Of a DNA stretch of 64,000 bases, positions 18,785-27,903 are shown in pieces (the stretch's first letter is position 1; every line of letters starts with the position of its first letter). The stretch comes from Actinophytocola xinjiangensis (GTDB lineage Bacteria; Actinomycetota; Actinomycetes; Mycobacteriales; Pseudonocardiaceae). Made by a program: the position numbers and the translations under genes. The notes beneath the pieces were generated by a model, which was not told the origin of the DNA, searched no databases, and saw only the letters and a list, made by a program, of their open reading frames with translations. Where the stretch lies: positions 62,001 to 126,000 of the forward strand of contig NZ_MSIF01000011.1 in the NCBI RefSeq assembly GCF_001921215.1. Reading direction: 5' to 3'.

Positions 18785-21346
18785 ATGAGTATGAGCCGGT
18801 TTAGGCTGCGCGGGTTCACCGCGCGGTTGGTGGCCGTCGCCAGTGTGCTGACGGTTGCCGCGTCGGCACTACCGAACGCCGTGGCACAGTCCAGTTCGGA
18901 CCAGCGGAGCGCGCTGGCCGGCGCGGCCGGACCCGACCTGGTCGCCGCACGGCCGGGAGCGTCGGGCACCGCCACCCCGGTCGCCGCGCCGGGCACCGCC
19001 ACCGGGGCGGCCGGGCAGGCGGTGACCACCCGGTCGACGACGACCATGGTGACCGGCCACCGGGTGCGTCTGGAGACGACCCCGGGCAGCCCGCCGGCGG
19101 TGACCGTCCTGCCCTCCGGGGCCGACAAGGGGAAGAAGCCGGAGCAGGCGGCGTTCACCCAGCTCCAGCTGGGCGGCGACACCTATGTCGTGCCGAACGT
19201 CGCCATCCCCTACCTGTCCACGATCGACATTCGCCTGTTCAACCTGAGCTACCTGGCCCGCGCCGGGCTCGACGACGAGCACAGCGCGACCCTGCCGGTG
19301 TCGGTCACCTACAGCCGGCCAACGGCCACCACCCTGCCCGGGGTGACGGCCACCGCGCCGGCCGGTGGGAAGGCCAGCGCCGGGATCGACAAGGGGCAGG
19401 CGAGCCAGCTCGGCGAACTGCTCACGACCCAGTGGCAGCGGGCCGAGAAGTCCGGTGCCCCCGCCGGGAAACTCGACGGCATCGCCCGCATCGAGCTGGC
19501 GAGGTCCGGTGCGGAGAAGCTGCCGGTGGCACCGGCCATGCTCGGCTCGGCACCGGCCTCGGGGGAGGCCGCTGGTCCCGCCTACCGCACGCTGACGCTC
19601 AACCCGATCACCCGCAACGGCGAACCGGGCCACGCCATCGGTTTCGTGCAGAACGTCGACGACCTCGGCCTGAGTCCCAACGGCGTGGAGCTGGGCTTCG
19701 TCCTCGTCGGTGACGGCTACCCGAACACCTTCAGCGTGCCGACCGGCACCTACAGCATCACCACCACCGTCGTGGACGGCCCGATCGGCGACTACAGCGT
19801 GCCGTCGGCGTTCGTCGCCGAGCCTGAGGTCAGCGTCACCGCCGACACCACCGTCGACCTCGACGCCCGCAAGGCGGTCCCGTTCGAGACGACGCTGGAG
19901 GCGCCGCTGGAGACGCCCGAGTACCGCCAGGACATGATGACCTTCACCCGCACCAGCGAGCGGGGCGGCGACCGCCGGGTGCAGGCGACCAACGGCAGCC
20001 TGCTGTCGATGATCTTCATGCGGATGTGGTCGTTCCCCGGCGACGACTTCAACGACAACGATGTCCTGTCCGCCACCCCCACCCGGCCGGTGACCAAGGG
20101 CAGCTTCGACTTCGCCGGTCTCACCCAGTACGCCCAGGACCCCACCGACACCGCCGCGCCGATGCGGCCCTCCTACCGGCTCGCCTTCCCCACCGAGGGG
20201 CGGATCCCCGACTCGCTGACCAACTCCGTCGGCCAGTCGGACCTGACCACCGTGCGCACCACGATCTACTCCGACAAGCCGGTGCCCAACCACTTCGTCG
20301 ACCTCTATCTGCCGTGGAGCGTCCACACCCTCGGTGTCGAGGCGCCGGTGGTACACCCGGGTGAGCACGTCGACCACTGGTACAGCAGCGCACCCGAACT
20401 CACGCTCTGGCAGGAGGCCGTCACCCGCGAGGAGGCGACCGACCCGGAACCGCGGTACATCCGGATCTACGGCCCGCGCCGGTCGGTCCGGCCCGGCGAA
20501 CAGATCAGCCAGGAGTGGCACAAGGGTCCGCTGGTCCCGTCCCCGATCGCGCCGTACCTGTACGAGAACGGCTTCTCGATCAGCCTCGTCGGCGGCAACC
20601 CCACGGACCTTCCGATGGACAGCCCGACGGCCACCGTGTGCACGGCCTGCCGCCAGGACAACAACGGCATGGTCTACATCAGACCCTTCAGCGACTCCGA
20701 CCCACGGCACGCCAGCCGCACGGCCGAGGACCGCACTTCGGCGCTGTCGTTCTACCGCAACGGAAAGCTGGCCATCAACCGGGCCGCGGCCGCGCCGGGC
20801 CACACCTATGTCGCCCCCGACGGTCTGGCCCTGCCGCTGCTGGCCGAGGCCGCGACCTACCGGCTGGACTGGACCTCGACCGAGCACCGCGACCCGGCGA
20901 TCTCCACCACCACCCGGTGGACCTTCCGCTCCGGCGGTGACGACCCGGCCGCCGACCTCCCGAAGGACATGTTCTGCGGGCCGGACACCAGCCGGGACTG
21001 TTCGCTGCTTCCGTTGCTGTTCCTCAACTACGACCTCGACCTGACCCCCGCGCTGACCGCGCCGGCCGGGTCGCCGTTCGAGGTGGCGTTGCGGGTCAGC
21101 GCCCAGCAGGCCGCCCCGGCCCCGACCGGTGTGTCGGCCACGGTGTCGGTGTCCTACGACGACGGCGCGACGTGGACCGACCCGCGACCGGCGACCGGCC
21201 GCGCCGACGGCACGTTCGCCCTGCCCGTCCAGCACCCGCCGCTCGGTGAGACCAGCGGGTTCGTCTCGCTGCGGGTCAACGCCCGGGACGCCGCCGGAAA
21301 CTCTGTCGAACAGGAGCTCATCCATGCGTACGCGCTTCACGGGTAG
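18785..21346 (+). CDS. Secreted subtilase-like shell protein without peptidase domain
   Basis: An exported 853-residue protein. ATG 18785 (18782 and 18791 are alternatives; TGGAG just upstream) gives a signal peptide ending near LPNAVAQ. The first 190 residues after it resemble the pro-region of large Streptomyces-type S8 peptidases (TTMVTGHRVRLETT, GGDTYVVPNVAIPYL, FNLSYLARAGLDDEHSATLP). The last 450 resemble the post-catalytic beta domains of the same proteins (SVSYDDGATWTDP, LRVNARDAAGNSVEQELIHAYAL). The DTG, HGTH and GTSMA segments of an S8 catalytic domain are absent. It therefore looks like a subtilase scaffold with the enzyme removed. It overlaps the next gene by 23 bp. Confidence 0.8.
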   Translation: MSMSRFRLRGFTARLVAVASVLTVAASALPNAVAQSSSDQRSALAGAAGPDLVAARPGASGTATPVAAPGTATGAAGQAVTTRSTTTMVTGHRVRLETTPGSPPAVTVLPSGADKGKKPEQAAFTQLQLGGDTYVVPNVAIPYLSTIDIRLFNLSYLARAGLDDEHSATLPVSVTYSRPTATTLPGVTATAPAGGKASAGIDKGQASQLGELLTTQWQRAEKSGAPAGKLDGIARIELARSGAEKLPVAPAMLGSAPASGEAAGPAYRTLTLNPITRNGEPGHAIGFVQNVDDLGLSPNGVELGFVLVGDGYPNTFSVPTGTYSITTTVVDGPIGDYSVPSAFVAEPEVSVTADTTVDLDARKAVPFETTLEAPLETPEYRQDMMTFTRTSERGGDRRVQATNGSLLSMIFMRMWSFPGDDFNDNDVLSATPTRPVTKGSFDFAGLTQYAQDPTDTAAPMRPSYRLAFPTEGRIPDSLTNSVGQSDLTTVRTTIYSDKPVPNHFVDLYLPWSVHTLGVEAPVVHPGEHVDHWYSSAPELTLWQEAVTREEATDPEPRYIRIYGPRRSVRPGEQISQEWHKGPLVPSPIAPYLYENGFSISLVGGNPTDLPMDSPTATVCTACRQDNNGMVYIRPFSDSDPRHASRTAEDRTSALSFYRNGKLAINRAAAAPGHTYVAPDGLALPLLAEAATYRLDWTSTEHRDPAISTTTRWTFRSGGDDPAADLPKDMFCGPDTSRDCSLLPLLFLNYDLDLTPALTAPAGSPFEVALRVSAQQAAPAPTGVSATVSVSYDDGATWTDPRPATGRADGTFALPVQHPPLGETSGFVSLRVNARDAAGNSVEQELIHAYALHG

Positions 21347-22559
21347 GCGGGCCGCCGTCGCCGTGGCGGCCCTGGCGGTACTCGCCGTGGTCGGCTCGGC
21401 GCAGGCCCAGCCGACCAGACCGGTGGCCGACACCACCGCCGCCACCACCGCCACGCCACGGGCGATCGACCCGGTGTGCGCACCGGACACGCGGGCGGCC
21501 TGCCTGCTGTCGGTCGCCGCCGCCCCCGACGGCAGCCCCCTGGACCGCACCGCCCAGGCGGCGCAGGACCTGCGCCCCTACACCGCCGCCGATCTGCAGC
21601 AGGCGTACCAGCTGCCCTCGGAGCGGCTGGGCGGGCGGCAGACGATCGCCGTCGTGGCCGCCTACGACAACCCGTACGCCGAGCAGGACCTGGCGGTCTA
21701 CCGCGAGGCGAACCAGCTCCCGGCGTGCACCGAGGCCTTCCCGTGTTTCCGGCGGGTCAACCAGCGCGGCGGCGACGAGCCCCCGCCCGGCGACACGAGC
21801 TGGGGCCTGAGCATCAACGCCGGGTTGCAGACCGCGTCGGCGGCCTGCCCCAACTGCCGGCTGCTGCTCGTCGGTGCCGACAGCGCCGACTTCGGTGACC
21901 TCGGCGCGGCCGTCGACCAGGCCGCCGCCCAGGGCGCCGACGTGATCGTGGCGATGTTCGGCGCCCGGGAGTACGCGGGCGAGATGGACCTGGCCGCGCA
22001 CTACGACCACCCCGGTGCGGTGATCACCGCGCCGGCCGGGGACGCCGGGTTCGGACTGGGCAACACCGGGGCGCAGTCGGTTCCCGCGGCCTACGGCACG
22101 GTGATCGCGGTCGGCGGCACGTCCCTCTACCGCGACACCAACGCCCGTGGCTGGGGCGAGATGGCGATGCCGACCACGGGGTCGGGCTGTTCGGTGTACG
22201 TGCCCCGGCCGTCCTCGCAGGCCAAGGGGCTGTGCGGGGACAAGCGCACGGTCACCGACGTCGCCGCGGTCGCGAACATCGACACCCCGGTGGCGCTCTA
22301 CTCCAGCTACGGCTATCCCGGCTGGCTCGCGGTCGGCGGCACGCCGATCGCCGCGGCGCTGGTCGGCGGGGTCTACGCGCTGGCCAGCAACACCGACTCG
22401 CCCGAGCCGCGCCAGCGGCTGGCCCGCCAGTCCCGCCACCTCAACGACGTCACCGACGGCACGAACGGCCAGTGCGGCGGCAGCTACCTGTGCACCGCCG
22501 GGCGCGGGTACGACGGGCCCTCCGGCTACGGCACCCCCCTCGGCATCGGCGCGTTCTAG
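21324..22559 (+). CDS. Secreted S53 (sedolisin) pseudopeptidase
   Basis: 411 residues with a signal peptide (about 1-28, ending AQAQ). The sedolisin fold is readable: APAGDAGFG (oxyanion Asp kept, D240), SGCSVYVPRPSSQ, DVAAVANIDTPVALYSSYG and the C-terminal calcium-site pattern DVTDGTNGQC...GYDGPSGYGTP. The catalytic residues are lost. The usual W-x-x-E-x-x-x-D is WGLSINAG (S163 and G167 replace Glu and Asp), and the nucleophile motif GGTS is GGTP (P341 replaces Ser). It also lacks the long propeptide of active sedolisins. ATG 21324 lies within the end of the previous gene, behind AGGAG, so translation is probably coupled. Confidence 0.85.
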   Translation: MRTRFTGRRAAVAVAALAVLAVVGSAQAQPTRPVADTTAATTATPRAIDPVCAPDTRAACLLSVAAAPDGSPLDRTAQAAQDLRPYTAADLQQAYQLPSERLGGRQTIAVVAAYDNPYAEQDLAVYREANQLPACTEAFPCFRRVNQRGGDEPPPGDTSWGLSINAGLQTASAACPNCRLLLVGADSADFGDLGAAVDQAAAQGADVIVAMFGAREYAGEMDLAAHYDHPGAVITAPAGDAGFGLGNTGAQSVPAAYGTVIAVGGTSLYRDTNARGWGEMAMPTTGSGCSVYVPRPSSQAKGLCGDKRTVTDVAAVANIDTPVALYSSYGYPGWLAVGGTPIAAALVGGVYALASNTDSPEPRQRLARQSRHLNDVTDGTNGQCGGSYLCTAGRGYDGPSGYGTPLGIGAF

Positions 22560-22568
22560 GAGAAACTC

Positions 22569-23798
22569 ATGCGTACCAAGACATTGGTGGCCGCGCTGGC
22601 GGTCGGGGCGCTGGTCGTCCCGCTCACCAGCGCGATGTCGGCGCCGGCCGCGGCGCCGCAGGCCAGACCCTGTACGGCCCAGTGGCAGTTGGTGCCGCTT
22701 CCGGAGCAGGCGCCCGGCGTCGTCGAGGGGCAGACGGTCAGTGCCATCTCCCCCCGCGACGTCCGGATCGCCGGCACGGCCAGCACCGGCAGCGCTTGGA
22801 CGATGCGGTGGGACGGGCGCGCGGTCACGGAAACGGCCGCCCCACCGCAGGGCCCGCTGCGCACCATCGACGGGATGCGGACCTCCTCGTCCTACGCGTC
22901 GCCGGACGAGGGCTGGCTGCTGCTCAACTACCCGACCCGGCTCACCGGCGGTATCGACACGGTGGCCCACTGGCAGAACGGCCGGTGGACACAGACACCG
23001 ACGGCCGTGCCGGACGACCCGGTGGCCGACCTGGAGATCGACCTGCTCTCGGTGGTGTCGCTGGCCGCCGACGACGCCTGGGCGGTCGGCACCCGCTCCG
23101 ACGCGGACGGCTTCCCGCTGGGACTGATCGAACACTGGAACGGTTCCGAGTGGACGATCGTCGACCACCCTGAGTCGACCGCGCGGGGCACGGCGCTCCA
23201 CGACGTGACCGCGGTGTCCCCGACCGACATCTGGGCGGTCGGCGAGGTCAGCCCGGAGACCGGGAGCTGGACCGACGCCCGTCCGCTGGTGATGCACTAC
23301 GACGGCACGTCCTGGACGACGATCCCCACCCCGGAGGTTCCGAAGGAGCAGCGCCCGGCGCAGCTGAGGTCGGTGAGCGTCACCGACGACGGCCAGGTCT
23401 GGGCGGTCGGTCTGCGCAACGCGGCCGAGGGCGTGTTCGGCACACCGCTGATCATGCGCTACGACGGATCCGCGTGGCAGCAGCTGCCGGATCCGGGCGT
23501 CGGCACGCGGATCAACGTGGTCGGCGTGTACGCGGCGGCCAAGGACGACGCATGGGTGGTCGCGACCGACGGCTCGCCGAACGCGCTGCTGCACTGGGAC
23601 GGCACCAGCTGGCAGCGGGCGGAGTGGCCCGGCCCCAAGCTGTACCGGCAGCGCTACATCGCCACCGACATCGACGGCACCGGCCCGAACGACATCTGGG
23701 TGAGCGCCTCGGTCCAGCGCATGGACGGCGCTGGTGAGGGGCTGGTCCCGGTCACCGTGACCCCCCAGGTCGCCCATCTGAGCTGCGGGAAGAAGTGA
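22569..23798 (+). CDS. Secreted beta-propeller-like repeat protein
   Basis: 409 residues with a signal peptide (about 1-27). Six to seven degenerate repeats of about 50 residues carry a D-x-W-A-V-G strand and, about 15-30 residues later, (H/R)(W/Y)(D/N)G-x-x-W: DAWAVGTRSD...EHWNGSEWT, DIWAVGEVS...MHYDGTSWT, QVWAVGLRN...MRYDGSAWQ, DAWVVATDG...LHWDGTSWQ. This spacing fits propeller blades. There is no catalytic signature, so it is probably a binding or scaffold protein. GGAGA overlaps the preceding stop, 9 bp before ATG, and its own TGA overlaps the next ATG. Confidence 0.85.
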   Translation: MRTKTLVAALAVGALVVPLTSAMSAPAAAPQARPCTAQWQLVPLPEQAPGVVEGQTVSAISPRDVRIAGTASTGSAWTMRWDGRAVTETAAPPQGPLRTIDGMRTSSSYASPDEGWLLLNYPTRLTGGIDTVAHWQNGRWTQTPTAVPDDPVADLEIDLLSVVSLAADDAWAVGTRSDADGFPLGLIEHWNGSEWTIVDHPESTARGTALHDVTAVSPTDIWAVGEVSPETGSWTDARPLVMHYDGTSWTTIPTPEVPKEQRPAQLRSVSVTDDGQVWAVGLRNAAEGVFGTPLIMRYDGSAWQQLPDPGVGTRINVVGVYAAAKDDAWVVATDGSPNALLHWDGTSWQRAEWPGPKLYRQRYIATDIDGTGPNDIWVSASVQRMDGAGEGLVPVTVTPQVAHLSCGKK

Positions 23799-26299
23799 TG
23801 ACCGTGCGCAAACGTTTACCAGTGGCCCTGCTGGCGACCACCGGGTTGCTGATGGGTGTCCTCGCCCCGACCCTGGCGGCGGCCGCGCCCCCGGCTCCCC
23901 CGCCTGGGGCGGGCAAGATCGCGCCGACGCTGGCCGCCGGCCTCGACCAGCAGGACACCCAGGACTTCTGGGTGCACTTCACCGAGCGGGCCGACAACTC
24001 GGCCGCGCGCGACATCCAGGACTGGGGTGAGCGCGGCCGGTACGTCCACACCAGACTGACCGCGACGGCCGAGAGGTCCCAGGCCGCCGTGCGCGCCCAA
24101 CTCGACGAGCGCGGCGTGGACTACCGGGCGCACTGGATCGTCAACGCGATCCTGGTCGAGGACGGCACCGCCGAGCTGGCACGGACGCTGGCGGCGAACA
24201 CGGCCGTGCGCCAGCTGATCCCCACCCGGACCTACCAGACGCCGGACCCGATCGCCGGCACGGCCGTGGCCGAGGTGGACGACGTCGAGTGGGGCGTGGC
24301 GAACATCAACGCCGACGACGTGTGGGAGCAGTACGGGGTGACCGGCGACGGGATCACCGTGGCGAGCATCGACACCGGCGCCCAGTACGACCACCCGGCG
24401 CTGGTCGCCCAGTACCGGGGCAACACGGGCAACGGCACGTTCGACCACAACTACAACTGGTACGACGCCGCCAACGCCTGCGAGGGCGACGCGCCGTGCG
24501 ACAACGACGGGCACGGCACGCACACCACCGGCACGATGGTCGGCGGCGACGGCGCCACCAACAAGATCGGTGTCGCGCCGGGCGCACGGTGGATCGAGGC
24601 CAACGGCTGCTGCCCGAGCGACGCGGCGATCGTCGCCTCGGGCGAGTGGTTCCTCGCGCCCCGCGACCTGACCGACGCCCCGGAGACGGCGGACCCGGCG
24701 AAACGCCCGCACGTCATCAACAACTCGTGGGGCTCGGGTTCGCCGACCGACTCCCCGTTCATGCCGGAGGTCCTCCAGGCGTGGACCGACGCCGGGATGT
24801 TCGGGGTGTTCGCCAACGGCAACAACGGGCCGTCCTGCCGCACCAGCGGCAGCCCCGGCAGCCAGACCAGCGAGTACTCGGTCGGCTCCTACGACGTGGC
24901 CAACCAGATCTCGAGCTTCTCGTCGCGGGGCGCGGGGCAGAACGGCACGATCAAGCCGAACATCTCCGCGCCGGGCTCCGACGTCCGGTCCGCGTGGCCG
25001 GGCGGGACGTACAACACGATCTCCGGCACGTCGATGGCCACGCCGCACGTGGCCGGCGCGGTGGCCCTGTTGTGGTCGGCCTACCCGGACATGATCGGTG
25101 ACGTCGACGGGACCCGCCTGCTGCTCAACATCACGGCCATCAACACCTACGACGGCCAGTGCGGCGGGGACGAGGAGTACAACAACGTCTTCGGCGAGGG
25201 CCGCCTGGACGCGCTGGCGCTGGTCACCGCCGGGGCGACCGGAACGTCCCGGTTGGAGGGTGTGGTCCGCGACGAGGCCGGCGAGCCGATGGCCGGCGTC
25301 GCGGTGCGGGCCGAGGGCCCGGTGGCCAGGTCGGCCAGGACCCGCGCCGACGGTACTTTTTCCTTCCAGCTGGTGGCTGGTTCCTACGACATGACGGTGA
25401 CCGGTCCGTTCGGCTACGGCAGCGACGCGCGGACGGTGACCGTCGCCCGCGACACGACCTTCCGCCACGACGTCACGCTGACGCCGTCGGAGCGGGTCGC
25501 GGTGTCCGGTGTGGTGCGTGACGGCTCCGGTCAGGGCTGGCCGCTGGGCGCGGAGGTGGTGGTGACCCACGAGTCCGGCTTCCGGGCAGCGGCGACCAGC
25601 GACCAGGAGACCGGCGCGTACCGGCTCGCGGTGGTCCCCGGCGCCACGTACACGATGACGGTCGCCACCGGGACGCCCGGCTACGAGCCGTACCGGGCCA
25701 CGATCACGGTCGACACCGAGGATCTGGTGCGGGACGTGGACCTGTCCGTGTCGTTCGCCTGCACCGCGCCGGGCTACGAGGTGGAGCGGGACGGACAGTG
25801 GGAACGCTTCGACCGGGGCACGTCGTGGCGGGCCACCACGGTCGACCCGAGGTACCCGGGTTTCGACGGTCGCGTCGGCTGGGTGTTCAACGATCCCGGC
25901 AAGCGGACGAACAGGACCGGCGGGGCGGGTGGTTTCGCCATCGTCGACTCGGACCACCTCGGTGAGAAGCGGGTCCAGGACACGTACCTGACCTCGCCGT
26001 CGTTCAACCTGACCGGCCGGCAGGACGCGGCCGTCGAGTTCGGCACCGACCTGCGCCCGGCCGTGAACTCGGACGCGTCGGTCGACCTGAGCACCGACGG
26101 CGGCCGGACGTGGACGACGGTGTGGCAGCGCACCGGCTTCCCCGGCGCGGACGGCCCGGGTTCCCAGGCCGTCCGCCTTCCCGACGCCGCCGGCAAACGC
26201 GACGTGCGTCTGCGTTTCCACTATGAGGGCCAGTGGTCGGGCTGGTGGGCGGTGGACGACGTGTTCGTCGGCAACCGCACCTGCACCCCGGTGAGCTGA
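23798..26299 (+). CDS. Secreted S8 subtilase with carboxypeptidase-regulatory-like domains
   Basis: An intact extracellular serine peptidase of 833 residues. It has a signal peptide (about 1-28) and a pro-region (TQDFWVHFTERADNSAARD). The S8 triad is D192 (SIDTGAQYDHP), H239 (DGHGTH) and S412 (GTSMATPHVAG), with oxyanion Asn N342. Two CarboxypepD-regulatory-like beta domains (about 483-660) and a C-terminal jelly-roll-like domain (about 690-830; VEFGTDLRP, VDLSTDGGRTWTTVW, WAVDDVFVG) follow. Start and preceding stop form TGATG. Codon 7 is TTA, very rare in such genomes. It is paralogous to the larger subtilase at 57041 and is the only complete enzyme of this operon. Confidence 0.93.
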   Translation: MTVRKRLPVALLATTGLLMGVLAPTLAAAAPPAPPPGAGKIAPTLAAGLDQQDTQDFWVHFTERADNSAARDIQDWGERGRYVHTRLTATAERSQAAVRAQLDERGVDYRAHWIVNAILVEDGTAELARTLAANTAVRQLIPTRTYQTPDPIAGTAVAEVDDVEWGVANINADDVWEQYGVTGDGITVASIDTGAQYDHPALVAQYRGNTGNGTFDHNYNWYDAANACEGDAPCDNDGHGTHTTGTMVGGDGATNKIGVAPGARWIEANGCCPSDAAIVASGEWFLAPRDLTDAPETADPAKRPHVINNSWGSGSPTDSPFMPEVLQAWTDAGMFGVFANGNNGPSCRTSGSPGSQTSEYSVGSYDVANQISSFSSRGAGQNGTIKPNISAPGSDVRSAWPGGTYNTISGTSMATPHVAGAVALLWSAYPDMIGDVDGTRLLLNITAINTYDGQCGGDEEYNNVFGEGRLDALALVTAGATGTSRLEGVVRDEAGEPMAGVAVRAEGPVARSARTRADGTFSFQLVAGSYDMTVTGPFGYGSDARTVTVARDTTFRHDVTLTPSERVAVSGVVRDGSGQGWPLGAEVVVTHESGFRAAATSDQETGAYRLAVVPGATYTMTVATGTPGYEPYRATITVDTEDLVRDVDLSVSFACTAPGYEVERDGQWERFDRGTSWRATTVDPRYPGFDGRVGWVFNDPGKRTNRTGGAGGFAIVDSDHLGEKRVQDTYLTSPSFNLTGRQDAAVEFGTDLRPAVNSDASVDLSTDGGRTWTTVWQRTGFPGADGPGSQAVRLPDAAGKRDVRLRFHYEGQWSGWWAVDDVFVGNRTCTPVS

Positions 26300-26314
26300 G
26301 GTCCTGACCCACGC

Positions 26315-26351
26315 CCAGGCCGCCCCCGCCGCGCGCGCGGGGGCGGCCTGG
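26315..26351. terminator. Bidirectional terminator after protease operon
   Basis: A 15-bp perfect stem (26315-26329 with 26337-26351) and a 7-nt loop, 15 bp after the subtilase stop. It would also stop minus-strand transcripts from the lipid cluster. Confidence 0.85.
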
Positions 26352-26411
26352 TCCATTGACACGATCGGGCGGAATTCTCATTTCGTCCGGCGCGACCATG
26401 CTCAGCAACGG

Positions 26412-26546
26412 TTACGGCCACCACCAGCCCCACGGCCCACGGTCGCGCGGCGATCGCCATGGCGGTGCCCCGATGATCCCGGGCCGGCTCTCCGACGCGG
26501 CGACGGGCCCGTTGGCGACCAGACACCCCGCGAACACCACCGCCAT
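26412..26546 (-). CDS. Possible small secreted Trp-rich peptide
   Basis: A 44-residue frame from ATG 26546 (GTG 26558 is an alternative), between the CFA gene's stop (26653) and the shared terminator. It starts with a short hydrophobic segment (AVVFAGCLVANGPVAA) that could be a minimal signal or anchor, then turns Pro/Arg-rich and ends GPWGWWWP. It is the only frame in this 300-bp gap with a protein-like hydrophobicity pattern. There is no strong ribosome site. It may be a chance frame; no function is proposed. Confidence 0.3.
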   Translation of the reverse strand: MAVVFAGCLVANGPVAASESRPGIIGAPPWRSPRDRGPWGWWWP

Positions 26547-26652
26547 GACCACGACCACCCGACCGACCCGGACCCGTCCAGAGCCATGGAACTCATCGTG
26601 CCCAGCCCAGCCGCCCCCGCCTGTCGACGAGCACCCGTGCTCCGGCGACCGT

Positions 26653-27903
26653 TCAGCGCGGCCGGCTGTGGTTGGTCAGGCCGAACTGCCAGACGTCGAG
26701 GTAGCCGGCGCGGAAGCCGGCCTCGCAGTAGGCGAGGTAGAACTCCCACATCCGGCCGAACACGTCGTCGAGTCCGGGTAGGTTCTCGCGGTTGGTGAGG
26801 AACCGGCGGCGCCAGTGGTTCAGGGTGCGGACGTAGTGCTGGCCGAGGCCGATCCGTTCGGTCACCGCCAGGCCGGCGGACGCGGCGTTGCGTTCGACGG
26901 CCGGCACCGAGAGCAGTTGCCCGCCGGGGAAGACGTACCGGTGGATCCAGGTGTGGGTGCCGAGGGTGGCCAGCATCCGGTCGTGCGGCATGGTGATCGC
27001 CTGCAGGGCTGCCCGGCCGCCGGGCACCAGCAGCCGCCCGATGGTGGCGAAGTACTCCGGCCAGTACTCGTCGCCGACGGCCTCGATCATCTCCACCGAC
27101 ACCACGGCGTCGTAGTGCCCGCTCGCGTCCCGGTAGTCGCGCGACAGCACGGTGATCCGCTCGTCCAGCCCGGCGTCGGCGATTCGGCGGCGGGCCGACT
27201 CGTACTGTTCGGTCGAGATGGTCAGCGTCGTGACGTGCGCGCCGCGCCGGGCCGCCCGGATCGCCAGGGAGCCCCAGCCGGTGCCGATCTCCAGCAGCCG
27301 CGTCCCCGCGCCGACGCCGGCGAGGTCGAGGATGCCGTCGATCTTGCGCTGTTGCGCGGCGTACAGGTCGTCCGAGCCCGGCGCGAACCACGCGCAGGAG
27401 TAGGTCATCGACTCGTCGAGGAAGGCCGCGAACAGGTCGTGGGACAGGTCGTAGTGGCGGTGGATGTTGCGGCGCGCGCCGACGACCGTGTTGCGTTCGT
27501 CGTCCGGGCGGGCGGCGTCGACCCAGCGCCGCAGCGACCGTAGCGGCGCCGGCACGAGCACGGCGACCCGCTCGGCGAACGGTGTGAGCAGGCCGGCCGG
27601 GTCGGTGGAGGTCCAGTCGCCGGCCATGTAGGACTCACCGAAGCCGATCGTGGCGCCCTCGCCGAGGCGGTGGAAGAACGTGGCGGGCCGCACCAGCCGC
27701 ATCACCGGGGAGCCCGCGCCGCCGGCGCCGAGCCGCTCCCCGCTCGGGAACACCACGCGCACCGGCATCGCGCGCACCGCGTGCCGGAACAGCCGCTCGG
27801 CGAGCCAGGACCGCACGGCGTCCGGCCGGGGCAGCGCCAGGCCGGGCCAGCGGTCGGCGACCGGCGCCACGGTCGCGTCGTCTCGGAGGTGGACGGTCGT
27901 CAT
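26653..27903 (-). CDS. Cyclopropane-fatty-acyl-phospholipid synthase-type methyltransferase 1
   Basis: A 416-residue SAM-dependent lipid methyltransferase. The N-terminal lipid-binding half (GEGATIGFGESYMAGDW) is followed by RRNIHRHYDLSHDLFAAFLD, MTYSCAWF, the SAM motif LLEIGTGWGSLA and the active-site region SVEMIEAVGDEYW. IHRYVFPGG and YVRTLNHWRRRF are retained as in classical CFA synthases. It would add a methylene or methyl to double bonds of membrane phospholipid acyl chains. ATG 27903 overlaps the DUF1365 stop (ATGA), making it the third gene of a coupled minus-strand operon. Confidence 0.92.
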   Translation of the reverse strand: MTTVHLRDDATVAPVADRWPGLALPRPDAVRSWLAERLFRHAVRAMPVRVVFPSGERLGAGGAGSPVMRLVRPATFFHRLGEGATIGFGESYMAGDWTSTDPAGLLTPFAERVAVLVPAPLRSLRRWVDAARPDDERNTVVGARRNIHRHYDLSHDLFAAFLDESMTYSCAWFAPGSDDLYAAQQRKIDGILDLAGVGAGTRLLEIGTGWGSLAIRAARRGAHVTTLTISTEQYESARRRIADAGLDERITVLSRDYRDASGHYDAVVSVEMIEAVGDEYWPEYFATIGRLLVPGGRAALQAITMPHDRMLATLGTHTWIHRYVFPGGQLLSVPAVERNAASAGLAVTERIGLGQHYVRTLNHWRRRFLTNRENLPGLDDVFGRMWEFYLAYCEAGFRAGYLDVWQFGLTNHSRPR

